A stretch of 63,064 nucleotides of DNA from Acephala macrosclerotiorum (taxonomy: Eukaryota > Ascomycota > Leotiomycetes > Helotiales > Mollisiaceae), in NCBI GenBank assembly GCA_014904845.1, contig MU119502.1, positions 1 through 63,064 on the forward strand, read 5' to 3'. The translations under genes and the position numbers were made by a program. Below are positions 27,097-38,215 of this stretch, piece after piece. Below the pieces are notes generated by a model. It worked only from the letters and a program-made list of their open reading frames with translations. It did not search any database and was not told where the DNA came from. The number at the start of each line of letters is the position of its first letter. Within the stretch, counting starts at the first letter, position 1.

Positions 27097-27696
27097 TGCG
27101 TCGATTCGCGGACCAGATTCTGAGGAAATGATGCTTTTGGGGAGATATGGCGTATATCGCAAATAAATGTGTCTTATATCTGATGTGTTGCTTCGAATTG
27201 AAGTACGAAGTGTCACATGAGAAACCAGCCACTCGAGCAGGATAAGAAACTTAGAAGTTAGCACTTAAGATCTCGCACGTCGAGATATCAGCAAATCGGA
27301 AAGAAACTTTCGCTTCGAATAAGTCATCGATCGACTGCTTTGACTGTGTTGTTTTGTGGTCACACCTGTCGGAACACATCCATTTATGTATACCCCACCA
27401 TAAGGTAGATCTTCGGGAAAGTTACGCTTGACCGGGCCGTACTTCCAGTTGACCATTCCTAAACCAATTGACTTTCATGACGAAAATACCTCAACCAAAG
27501 TCTCACGAAGTGCTTAGAGCATAGAAATTCATCCAAAACATGTCGACCGAAGATTGCCCACCCGGGACTCGCTTGAGCCCCTTTTCGACTCTTTCCAGAA
27601 CTAGCGGCGGGGATGGCGGGGAAGCCGAGAGGGACGCCAGAGCATTTCTTCACGCCGCAGTTTATCTCTTCCCTCTGCATCATCAAACCTGGCAAT
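27097..27696. other. Divergent spacer, MFS gene to acyltransferase pseudogene
   Basis: A 600-bp stretch of normal composition. Small open frames on both strands have no recognisable protein features. It should hold the MFS promoter. Confidence 0.4.
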
Positions 27697-29009
27697 ATGG
27701 ATTACCAAGATTTCATCTGGAAAGAAACAAGTCCTAGCCAATATGAGCGAGACATCGACGACGCAGAACAATTCTACACCTCTCTAGCCAAGGCGTGGGA
27801 AGGTGCTGGCCATACGTTCTTTGCCATCACCTCTTGCATTGGAGCGAAAGTCACTCTGCCAGGAGGCATGGATCTTGAACAATTGGATGAGAAGATTGAC
27901 AATGTATTCGAACATGCGTGGAAAAGATTACGCTACGATCATCCCATCTTGGCAGCGTCGGTTGTTGTCGACAGCTCGACGAAGAAATGCAATAAGGTAT
28001 ACAAATGGCCTTGCAGTGAGTTGGGCATTAAGAAATAGACAATTGAGACCTTCAAAATCATCCAAAATGGACAATCAGGCGAAGAGTTGGCCAATTCAGA
28101 TCTACCTCTTGGACCGAAGGCTACCCTTTGCCTCGTCAAACCCTCTAAAGACTCCTCGAAAGAAGTAAGACGCGACGTCTTCTTTCAAAGCCACCATGAT
28201 ATCATAGATGGAATCGGAACATTTTACCCCTTGCATCTAAAAACACCCTTCCAGAAAAGTCCCAGCGTGTGGCACTTCAATTCAGCACGGCGGAGACAGC
28301 ATCTATCATTGGAAAATGTAAAAGTGTGGAGCAACACCAACACACCTTTCATGCTGCCATCGCACTCGCACTCAGAGATCTTCAAGCTCCTACTTCAGAA
28401 GCTCGTCCGGCAAGGTGTGTGACCTATTCCCTACTCTACCTTCGGAATTCCTGTTTCGCACCCTATAATACCCCACAACACTCTGCAGCAGTATATCATT
28501 GCGTTTCTCTCGACATCTCGTCGTGGGTACCGTCATTCCCTCTGCCATAGTAGCGAAGCAGAAGAGAGAGAAACAGGACAGAGAGGAGTTTCCGGCAGCA
28601 CTCAAGCAAGTGAAAGCCTACGCCCAAACCATAAAAATTGACCAAGACTACCTCTCCAATGTCCCCTCCCTGTTCTTGGTAGTCACACCTCCCTTCCCCT
28701 CAAAACTACCCCCTGTTCCATCCCCCAACCCAGCACCAGCAGTCAATCTACCGAGTCTAGGAATCACAGATCATATTTTCTAGCCTCGGCGTCGAGATTT
28801 CGAGGTTATTTCTGAGCCGGGGTTGTTGGGGCGGGTACTTGACTGGATATGGATTGTTTCTTGGGACGTGGAAGGGGGTTATGTGTTTGAGTGCTCCTTA
28901 TAACGAGGCTTTTCATGAGGAGGGGGAGGTGCGTGCTTTTTTGGAGAGTGTGGGGAGGACTGTTTGTGAGGGGGAATCACTTGAACGTGATAGTGGAGGA
29001 ATGGTTTAA
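27697..29009 (+). pseudogene. HXXXD-type acyltransferase-like gene, multiply broken
   Basis: The reading starts MDYQDFIWKETSPSQYERDI. It has YTSLAKAWEGAGHTFFAIT, then QSHHDIIDGIGT with the HHxxxDG active-site motif of the CoA-dependent acyltransferase/condensation superfamily (near 28190-28225). Breaks seen: an in-frame TAG at 28036-28038; a frame change right after GIGT, where a block of about 60 residues expected in relatives seems missing before LPEKSQRVALQFSTAET; a frame change near 28515, after HSAAVYHCVS; and another near 28780, before SSLGVEISR. The end shows LFLGTWKGVMCLSAPYNEAF, the usual family C-terminus. No plausible intron joins these frames, since the gaps lack GT...AG of usable length. 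Such genes often act in secondary metabolism, but nothing else here supports a cluster. Confidence 0.7.
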
Positions 29010-29180
29010 TATTTCTAGATGATTATTATGTTGTCTTTATCTTTATCAGAGATTCACGAATTTGAAGTCTATTATACATCATATTACAAATTCAAGCTTT
29101 GCCTTCTCCTCCACCATCTCCTTTCCCTGCACAACCAAGATCAAGACATTGGATCAAACAAATCTCCTTCTTACTATAAC

Positions 29181-29923
29181 ATGGCTTACTTCGGCTTCAA
29201 TCCATATGGGTTGGACGGGTATGGGTGGGAACCTTTTGATCCCCTAGTCGGTTGTGCCTACGGTCCTGTGTGGTATTATGATGATTATCTTGGTGGCTAC
29301 GATCCTCCGGACTCGGTGGGTACGATGTCTACAGACAGGTGGATATTATGACCTCGGAAATGATGGTTTTAGTGGGTACGATCCATATGCGGGCTTCAAC
29401 AGGTACGGCTGGGAAGTTCATGACGATCCGTATCTTGAAGCATACGCATACCATGGCTTGGGTCTAGGTGGAGGACTCGGACTTGGAAGTCATGGTGTCG
29501 GTCATGGTGGCTTCGATACTTATTATGAGGATATATACGAGTTCGAAGATGCATATTATTATGGAGCAGTAGGGGTTCATGGTGAATTTGACCACCACGA
29601 CGGGTTTGGAGACCACGGAGGATCTGCGTTTAGAGGCGGCTCTCCTTCGACGAACAAGAATACCAAGGTGGCTCCCCTTTCAGGAGATTCAGGGGGCAAG
29701 ACGATAGCAGGTCTAGTTCTCCCATCGGGACTAGATATAGATAATGGGAAGAGGGAGGCGAAAGGTCTCCGAAATAGAGTTCGATGAGGCAGACTATCAA
29801 GATTACAGACGTCCCTCCCTATATGGGACTGTTGGAAAGGCACAGAATTAGCCCCAGCCCGGCTTCAAGCCGAGTCAGCCCAATGCCCAGCCTCCACCTA
29901 GCCGTCCTATGTCGCCTGATTAA
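29181..29923 (+). pseudogene. Gly/Tyr-rich low-complexity frame, disrupted
   Basis: Begins MAYFGFNPYGLDGYGWEPFD. It contains repeated Tyr/Gly/Asp motifs (GYDPYAGFNRYGWE, YHGLGLGGGLGLGSHG, YYEDIYEFEDAYYYG). The pattern shifts frame twice near 29310-29335, over gaps too short for an intron, and again near 29765, where EIEFDEADYQDYRRPSLYG continues in a third frame. That frame then meets TAG at about 29848 and TAA at 29921. It resembles secreted or intrinsically disordered Gly/Tyr proteins but belongs to no family I can name. It could be a decayed gene, or a gene with introns I have misread. Confidence 0.4.
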
Positions 29924-30232
29924 GCGCTCGCTCCATCACAAAAACCAAGGTCCATGGTATGGTCGAGACAGGTGGTGAACACCACGACATGTGGTCTAGG
30001 GCGGAGATGGAAAGCAACGAGAATTAGTTCGCGAAATGCCTTCTGCTTTGAGATGGGTAGCCAAATATAATAGTAACATTTTCCATTTGAAAAGACAGTT
30101 ACGAGAGCTCCCACTCGAAGAGCAACTCCAATATGAAGACAAAACTCCATACTCAACCCCGCCTCAAACTCCAAAGACGTCAATCAAAATCCACATCATT
30201 GTGACGTACAATTCCACTCAACCATGATCGTT
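29924..30232. other. Convergent spacer before ankyrin gene
   Basis: About 310 bp between the Gly/Tyr frame and the ankyrin stop codon. Nothing was recognised. Confidence 0.35.
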
Positions 30233-33200
30233 TCAAACCTCGGAAATAAACCCGATCTGTCTCTGTCCAGGATACCCACCAATCTGCGGCTGACCCCCCT
30301 GAAACGAATTCGCCAAACTCTGCTGCTGACCCAACAACTGTTTCTGCATCTTGATCCTCGCCATCTCCCTCTCATGTCCCTTCATCGCCACCCTATCCAT
30401 GCTCTCCTTCGCCTGCTCCTCAATCGCCAACCTCTGCCTAAACCCTCCATTCTCCATTTCGATCTTCTTATCAAGGTATTCGATCTGCATCATATTCTTC
30501 GAGCGATCTGTTTCAAGCTCTTCTTGTCGGAGCATACGAGCCACATTGACTTGTACATCGCCGAGTTGTTTCTGATGGCGGACGTCTTCGAGACGACGTT
30601 GAGCTTGTAAGCGTGAGGATTGCTGGAATGCGTCTTCGGAGATTTGGAGTTGGGTGTTGGCTTGAGCTTGCAGCAGCTCGCGATCTATGCGCGCTTTCTC
30701 TTTTGTGCGTTGAATTTCTCCTTGCAGGGTTATCTCCGAGATCTCGACTTCTCCAATGGCTGTCATTCGTTTGAGGTCTAGCATGTATGAAGTGTCTTCG
30801 CGCATTTCAGCTTGACGTTTTGCACGCGCCTTTTGACGAAGAACTTCTTCTTCGATGTGTGGGGGTCCGTTGCAATAATCTGATGGTTGCTCGGACATTA
30901 TATCGTGGGCCCAGAAGCGATCAATGGCTTGCTTCTTGCGGAGAAGGGCGATGATATCTTCCTTTTGGTTTCGAGGCCCTTGGTAGAGGTCCTTTTCAAC
31001 GTATTTCGTGAGTGAGTAGGTGTACGTTTTGTCGCTATAGAGGAAAGCATCGCCATTGATGTGCTCCCACATGATTTTCAGGAGAGCCGTGAGGATCAGA
31101 ACTGGGTTTGAAGAATCCAGGGCGTAATGGAATATAGTCTTCCCGCATACATTCCGTATTGCGATCTTTGCATCGTTCACAATCAAGAACTGTATGACAT
31201 TTTCTAAGTGCTTCGGTGTTGGGTTGTCGTCCACGGCTCTCAGGGACAACTCCGCAAGAGCACTACGACCGTCGTGGCGATCGCTAGGATAATCGACTCG
31301 ATGGCCGTACTTGATAAGTATCCGCATCTTGTCCAATTGAAGCTTCGCCGCGACATCGTGGAGGCTGCCATCATCAACTTCGGCATCCGCCTCAAGAAGA
31401 CACTCCATCAAAGGTATGTTGTTCATCGAACTTGCTAATGCGAGTGGAGTGATTCCATCCGAATCTTCAGCTGCAACATTGGCGCCCCTGGCAATTAGTT
31501 TGGAGACTATATCCACTCTTTGATTCTGGATCGCAAGCATCAGTGGAGTTATTCCCGTCTTCGAAGTATAATTTACATCGGCTAGTGATATATGTCAGTT
31601 TAAAGCCTTCCAGTGCATCCAGAACTTAATGGATCTTACCTCCCGCATCAATGAGCATCTCGATCACCCCATTTGATATCTTTTTCTGGGGTTGATCAAG
31701 AGCCCAACACAGAATCGGCCAACGCTCGGGTGTGACATCCTCCTCGCTCGCGCAAAATTGCCATTGATTTGGCGGATATCCCATATCAAGAAGTGCTCTG
31801 AGGATCTGAGTGTCCCTCGGGAACTGGTTCAATGCCAGGAAGAGAACAGGTTCTAAGTTCTCATCTGGGTGTCTAAACATGATGTCCAGACTCTCCTCTC
31901 CATTGTCAAATGACTCGACGAAAGCAGCAAGCGTCTTTAGGACTGCCACTTTCTCATCACATACCGTGAAGACGTAAGGAATGGCCATTGCCTTGCTCTC
32001 AGGGTTTGCTCCCGGAAGCAACTTTGTGATTAATGGTATGTTTGCTTGTAACGTTGCTCGCTGCAGCGAAAGTCCTCGCTGGTAATTGACATCGGCGCCA
32101 TTCTTCAATAGCGCCTTTATAAAGTCATAGGCAAGCGTTTCTATCTCTGCGCCGGTGCTTTCAAGAGACTCGACTGCTCGGTACAGGGCCTCAGCCACCG
32201 CTGGACCTGAAGCGCCTTTTTCCAGTAGTAGCTTCACGACAGCAAGTCCAGTGGCGGATTGCCATACCTCGTTAGTGATGAGGACCGCTTCGAATGCAGT
32301 GGAAACAAGCGTGCTCGCCTTGGGTGAGTTGACAAGCATTGTCAATGTCCTAAGATCAAGTGATTTTGTAGCGTGAACCATTGCTTGCCCTTCATCAAAG
32401 ACTCCTTGAGCGAGAAGCATCTTAATCATTGACCGATCTGATGGAACGGCCATTGTCGCGGTAGTCAGTATCTTGGTCACGTGGCTATCGATTTGCTTCC
32501 CAGCTTTCAGAAGCCTTTCAATGACATGGACACGTTCGGACTTCGATAGTGTTGACGTCGAGGCCTCGATGAAAGCTCTCCTCAATACTGGCTGAGATGG
32601 TTCTCGTGCTAAAAGTAAGTCCAAGGTTGGAAGCATAGCTGAGCGAGCAGCAATCGCGGTCGCCTCTCCCTCCTTATACTCGATTGAAGCGCCATTCTTA
32701 CACAAAAGCTCTGTCATCTTCAAGCTCTCATCCCCATGACGTACAGTTTCAACAAGAGCATCGTCAACGGCTTCTCCACGCATACCAGCCTCAAGCAGGA
32801 TCTGTAAAATCTGGCGGTAGAGCTCCCCAGTCAGAGACATCGCTCCTCCAAACCCGGTAAACAGTGTTGATAGTGATGGTTTCGATGAGACTAGAAGTCT
32901 CAACATCTCGGTATTCCCAGCGCTTGCAGCAGAGCATACCGCCTGACCACCCTGATGCTCGGCGGAGCCACCGTTGTCCATCAGAAATTGTGACAATTCA
33001 AGATCTCCCAGATTGACTGCTTTTATGAGAGCATCGGACACGGTTTCTGTAGGTATCCCTGCCTTCAGAAACAATCGCATAAGCGATACAGCAGCGAGTC
33101 CTTCTTCCACGATCAAACAGAATGCCTTACCGATCTCTTCTCCTGTAGCCCCAGCACGAAGCAGTTTCTCGCATAACATGAATCTCTCTGGGTCTTTCAA

Positions 33201-35614
33201 GCCGACAGCAGCAGGCACAGCCGATGACACGCTGCGAACAGTCGGAGTCTTAGAGAGTAAAAGTCCCATGAGGGCTGGGTCATTCACCGCCAGTCGAATT
33301 GGCTTTCCATTTTCGGCGTTCACATCTGCACCAGCATCAAGGAGGATCTTGATGACTGGAGATCGCTGTCCTTGTTTCAAAGCGGACGTGATTTCCTGTA
33401 TCAGGGCTTTGTTAATCGCTGTTTGAGGCTTGACTTTCCACAACAATGCTTTAAACTTTTTAGGTCGATTGACGTCGGACAGAGGAAGGGATATTGCACA
33501 TTCGAGAGCTCTTTCGATCGTCGCCGACGAGGGAAGGAATGTCCCAGCTTGTAGAATAATCGTGAGTAGGGTATAGTTGCTATGCTTGGTCGCTAGTAAT
33601 ACCGCAAGCCCACCTTCGAAGTTCAAATTTGCTTTGCCTTGTCGACAAAGAAGGTCGAGGAGGTCCATATCCTCGGGGCAGTGCTGTAGAATATCTAAGA
33701 CAGCCTGGGACACTTCGCGAATCTCTGCATTGGATGTAGTGGCAGGGACCAGAAGTTTCGAAATGATCTTGAAGCGAGTCTCGGTCATAGGGAGTTTCAT
33801 CGCGGTGGTAATGGCAGCAGCGCACATACTACTAGACACGCTGCCTGTAAGTAGGACATCGAGTTTTGTCGTAGATCCTTGGGATACCGCAGCCAGAAGC
33901 GTTGGTTCCGTGACGTTGGCCTTGAACTGAATGAGCACTTCGATGAGTCGATGTGACTTCTTGGGGGAAACGACAGCAGCATAAAGTGCTTCGTCAACTT
34001 CTGGACCTACTGCCCCACCTCGAAGCAAAGTTTGAACGATTAAAAAGTGGTCATCTCCCGTCACATTTGGTGGGATAGCTGAGAACGCTTGTGCCAAGGA
34101 AAACTTTGTGGGGTCTCCTTCAAGTGCGAGGAGCTTGAGAAGGGCAATATTGTTCCGGCTGACGGCCGTTTTCAAGCAACGTGCTCCATTGTAGTTGACT
34201 GAGCAGACTGGAGGTCCATTATTCTGCCCTCCGTAGGTGATTAAGAGTTGTGCTGTATCGAGATCGTTAGACTCGGCTGCCAGAATCAATTGTTCGCTGC
34301 AGTAGGGACCTGTAGCTCCATTTACCAACAGCTTCGAAAGAATGGCGACCCTGTCCGTCGGTGGTACCTTAGCAGGAATATTGCGTACAAGCTCAGACGC
34401 AATTTCCGGCTTCAAAGACTGGGTTTGAAGGAGTGTCCCCATGAGGTCGGAGCGGTTTCGCTGGATCGCGTGTCCCACTGCGCAGGCACCGTCGTAGTTT
34501 ATATCTACTTGATGCGATAGAAGAAGTTGCATCATCGAGACATTTGCTAGGAAAGTAGCCCTGAGTAGACCTTGGTCGGCAGCATCTCCCTCTGGACCAC
34601 CGCATAACAAAGCCTCCATGAGCAGATACTGCCCGTCGGTGGCAGGTGCTGGTGATGAGGGTTGAGCGAACAACGAATTCAGTGCCTTATTCAAGGTTAC
34701 ACCTGATGGAGGACTTTGAGCAGCGATGATTGCCGTGACAAGGTCAACTCTCTCCGCCTCGACTGCGTGCATGAGTGCGCTGCCATAATCTGCATTGGCT
34801 CCAGCCCAGGAAAGGAGCAGGACGCAACGAAGCGATCCGTAAGTCACAGCTGGGAGAAGACTTTGATCGAGGCACTGTTGAGATGCTCTCCTCTTTGCCC
34901 GCAGTAGAATCTCTAGCAGCTCATGATCTCCATGTTTGGCAACGTTGATGAGCGTCGGCTCGTACAAGGCGGTGTTCGCACCTGAAGGTGGGTTAGCCAA
35001 TTTAGCTAGCAACCTTAAATTATTGACATACCATATCTTATGAGCAACTCAACAATTCTCAACTCTCTCTTCGCCAAAGCAACGTCAAGTGACTCATTCA
35101 GACTCTGCTCGTCAGACAGTGGCGCAAGAAGTTGTACAAACTCAATCCGACAGTTTCCGGTTGCCAAATACAGAAGTCGCCCTCTTTCGTCCTGCTCGTC
35201 CTTTCCTCGAACTCGCTTCACCATACTCGTACTTCCTCGTCGCGAGAGGTTCACATCCCCTTCAATAGCTCTGAATCGTTTGAGCAGTACCTCCAGCACT
35301 CCTGGAAGTCCATTTTCATCGACTACTTTCACCATAGCCTGATACAACTCTGAATAGGTGTAAACTCCTTGCTTTTGGCTCTTCCCGAATGCTGCGCTCA
35401 GGCGTCGAGATTGTTGCTTGCTGCTCTTGGCTTCATCTATCCTCATCTGTCCTAGAATCGCGTCGGCCTTTCGATCATCATCATAGGCCATGAACGTTGG
35501 CGGCTGGCTCGGAGGAAGTAATGGAGTTGGGTCGAAGTTGTCCAAGACAGCGCCAACTTCCCGAGCGATCTCTTGGAGCCTCTGAGCTCTTTTCGCGGCT
35601 GGTTGACGACTCAT
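30233..35614 (-). CDS. Large ankyrin-repeat protein with C-terminal coiled coil
   Basis: Exons are 35614-35032, 34981-31640 and 31581-30233; introns are 50 and 58 nt. The product is 1757 residues. Both splice joins restore ankyrin units (LLIRYGANTALYEPTLINVAKHG and LIDAGADVNYTSKTGITPLMLA). Residues 1-120 are non-repeat with basic stretches. About 150-1510 is a long array of degenerate ankyrin units, often alternating between a short LLLRAGA-type helix pair and a longer unit, roughly 70 residues per pair. About 1535-1700 is highly charged coiled coil (QKARAKRQAEMRED to MKGHEREMARIKMQKQ), followed by a Gln/Gly-rich tail. No NACHT, kinase or membrane segment is visible. Such arrays bind proteins; no partner can be named. 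The frame is uninterrupted over 5.3 kb, so it is under selection. Confidence 0.85.
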
Positions 35615-36436
35615 CGTGATGGCAATTGAGCAGTCTTCACCGCTTTAGATCTAGATCAGATGAAAAGAGATGCGACGGTCGTACAAAGCCAAAGCAAGTA
35701 GCCTCAACATTCCATCCGGTTTCGTACAGTAAGGTTCCGGGTTGGGTTTGATACGTTCGTCGACGCAGCTCACATCTCAATCTAGTCGAAAAGATGCACT
35801 CGAGCTCGACATCGGAACATCGTAGTTTAAGGTTGATTTGGGCGAAGTCGGAAGCATGGTGATCCTGGGGGCTTCGGGAGGCTTATTCAATTTCCACTGT
35901 GGTCGGGCGGAGCGCCAAGTGGGAGCCTTGGGAGTCCTGCGCCAACTGTGCGGCCGCCAATCTGCACCTTACGTGGCCCGCACTTAACCCCCGCATGCTG
36001 CCCCGACATTGGCTCGCGGCTCGCCGGCAGCTTTAGACTTTGCGAAACACAATCACGCGAGTGTTTCAATGTCCACCAAACACAGCCTCACACCATCATC
36101 GTACATCCGTATCTTCAACGTCGTGGACGTCAGCGCTTTATATGGAACTAGAACATGTGAAAAGGGAGCAAGAAACAATCGAAGTCGATTGAGTGTGTAC
36201 AAATTCAAGAGTCTCGAAGCTGTTGGTGTGGTAATTTTGTCAGTGAGGTTGCATTTTGGGCTTGATGGCTTGGAGGCTGTGCCAGCGCGCAGTGTCTCCG
36301 AGATGCAGCTGTAGGCGGGACTGTCACGAGCCGCCCGACGACGAGGCTGGCGATTGAGATAACCATTTCAACATGATCGAGCCTTGAAGTTTCAAGCAAA
36401 CAATGTGATTGAAGTCACCGACTTTTCGTGATCACG
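35615..36436. promoter_or_regulatory. Divergent intergenic region, ankyrin and membrane-protein genes
   Basis: An 822-bp stretch of normal composition that must contain the promoters of both divergent genes. Small open frames here have no protein character. A GC-rich stretch lies around 35910-36030. No clear TATA or named factor site was identified. Confidence 0.4.
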
Positions 36437-37884
36437 ATGGGTACCGCTACCTCAGTGCTAGCATGCTCGAATCGATACCCATGGCTCGGAGAAGTCAATT
36501 GTACACAAGGCTCGGTTGCCTTTGGAGAGTTCGGGTCAAATGCCTCCATTACTGGTATCGGAGTATGTGTTTTTCGTCTGAAGTTGTTTGCTCGATGCAA
36601 TGTCAGATGGTGTCCAAGCGCTGATCAAGTTCTCGTATTCGCAGACCGACATCTCCTTCGTCCTGACAGCTGGACTCTCCCTCTTCGCATGCGGCCTCGT
36701 CCAGCTCTTTTGCGACCGCTTACGGCATCATTCGTACCGAAAACTGCTCGAGCCTTTGGTTGTAAGCTTCGGTGATCAGCAGATATTGCGAGGACTATCA
36801 CTGTCTATTGCGACTGTATTTTCATCGTCTGCCTGCACCATAGACGCATACCGCTACAATGTTCTCTCATATCTCCTGATGATGACAATCGTCTCGCACA
36901 TGTCTTCTGTTCTAGTACTGCGCAGCTACGTCAACGGACAGATATTCCTCTCCTGCATTCGTTTCTTCCTGGTTCTCGCTCAGATGCTGTTCGTAGGCTT
37001 CATATTCAGTACTCGAGTTACCGATACATTTCCAACAGGCATCCCCAACATCGATGAAGCACACAATACCACACTTGTCCTTCCAGCCGTATGCTTTGAA
37101 CACAGAGGTTCGAAACCATACTCGGGTCTCGAAGATGTACCGAAATCGCACACCAAAGACTCAGCAGCTTTGACTATGTACATTATCCTCTTTATATTCT
37201 ACGGAATCAATTTGGTCATAACAGCCGCACACGTCTTCACCTACTGCGTGAAGCCAAAAAGAACATGGGAGGTCTTGCACAAAGAAGAGGAAAGGGCAAA
37301 GATGTGGAGCTGGTTCTGGTACATGGGCATATTTCGCGGCTTGATCCTTCTTAGTGCTTGGATTATCTGGATTTGGTCAGTGATCAAAATGTACGAGCTT
37401 AAACATTGGATGACGCATAGTGGGTGGATGTCGGGCGTCAACCTTCAGAACGACAATCAGTGGACGTTCGGGCAGCTGTTGAGCATCTTGTTGTTGGCTG
37501 CTGCGCCGATGACTGTGTTGGATGCTTGGGCTGGTATGGCATTCTTCTCTTTCCCTTTCCTCAACAAGCTTTAACAAAACAACAGATTTCAAATTAGAAA
37601 GAGAACAAGAACAAAAGCGACGAAAAGAAGCTCTGCTAAATGGACCGTCGAACCTAGCATTATCGCCAATGACACCAGGCGCCGAATCTCAAACGGGACT
37701 TCTGAATCCACAATCACCATATGGCTCCCGAACAAGGTTTGGATCAACACCGATTTCTACGTATTCGGGATACTCGGCTGTTCCGCCGTCATATGAAGAG
37801 ATGGAGATGCAGCAGTCGTTTGGAGGGATACCTGCGCGTCAGGAGCGGAGGCCCGAGGCGGGCCCGTCGTGGAGGAGTTATTAG
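36437..37884 (+). CDS. Multipass membrane protein, family not recognised
   Basis: Exons are 36437-36554, 36607-37533 and 37586-37884; both introns are 52 nt. The product is 447 residues. The first splice uses gtatcg rather than the gtatgt six bases later, because only gtatcg keeps the frame into DGVQALIKFSYSQ. The N-terminus has Cys and NxS/T sites (VNCTQGS, SNASIT) and is probably outside. At least six or seven hydrophobic segments follow, including SFVLTAGLSLFACGLVQLF, FFLVLAQMLFVGFIF, MYIILFIFYGINLVITAAHV and FRGLILLSAWIIWIWSV. The cytosolic tail of about 100 residues is charged, then Ser/Pro/Tyr-rich, with a PPSYEEMEM motif resembling a PPxY ubiquitin-ligase docking site. A transporter or receptor-like role is possible but unproven. 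Confidence 0.75.
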
Positions 37885-38215
37885 ACAATAACAATGGGTG
37901 TTACGATTTACGAAGTTACGAAAACGGGGACGGTTGGCTACGGTTGGTATTTAGATAGAAATATGAAAGATTATGCTAACTAAATTGTTGCAATGAATAC
38001 CCAGCGCATTGCGAATGTTCCTGAGTTCGCAAGTAAAGACAAGATCAGGGGCGTGTTATCACGTGCGAGCTCTGAAGTCAGGTATAAGGACATTGCGGCC
38101 TAATCGCACGGGACACTGCATGAAAAGGACACAAGAGAATTTTATTGTAATGGTAATCAGTTTTACCGTTGCAGGCAGATATAAGGATTGCAGCTCAAAC
38201 TGCTAACGCTCTACG
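37885..38215. other. Spacer upstream of the MYND gene
   Basis: A 331-bp tandem spacer. Nothing was recognised beyond presumed 3' and 5' signals. Confidence 0.35.

Noticed and set aside
27097..27264. N-terminal extension of the MFS protein to 27264
   Set aside because: The extension begins with GTG, not ATG, and adds 56 atypical residues; the ATG at 27096 has a purine at -3.
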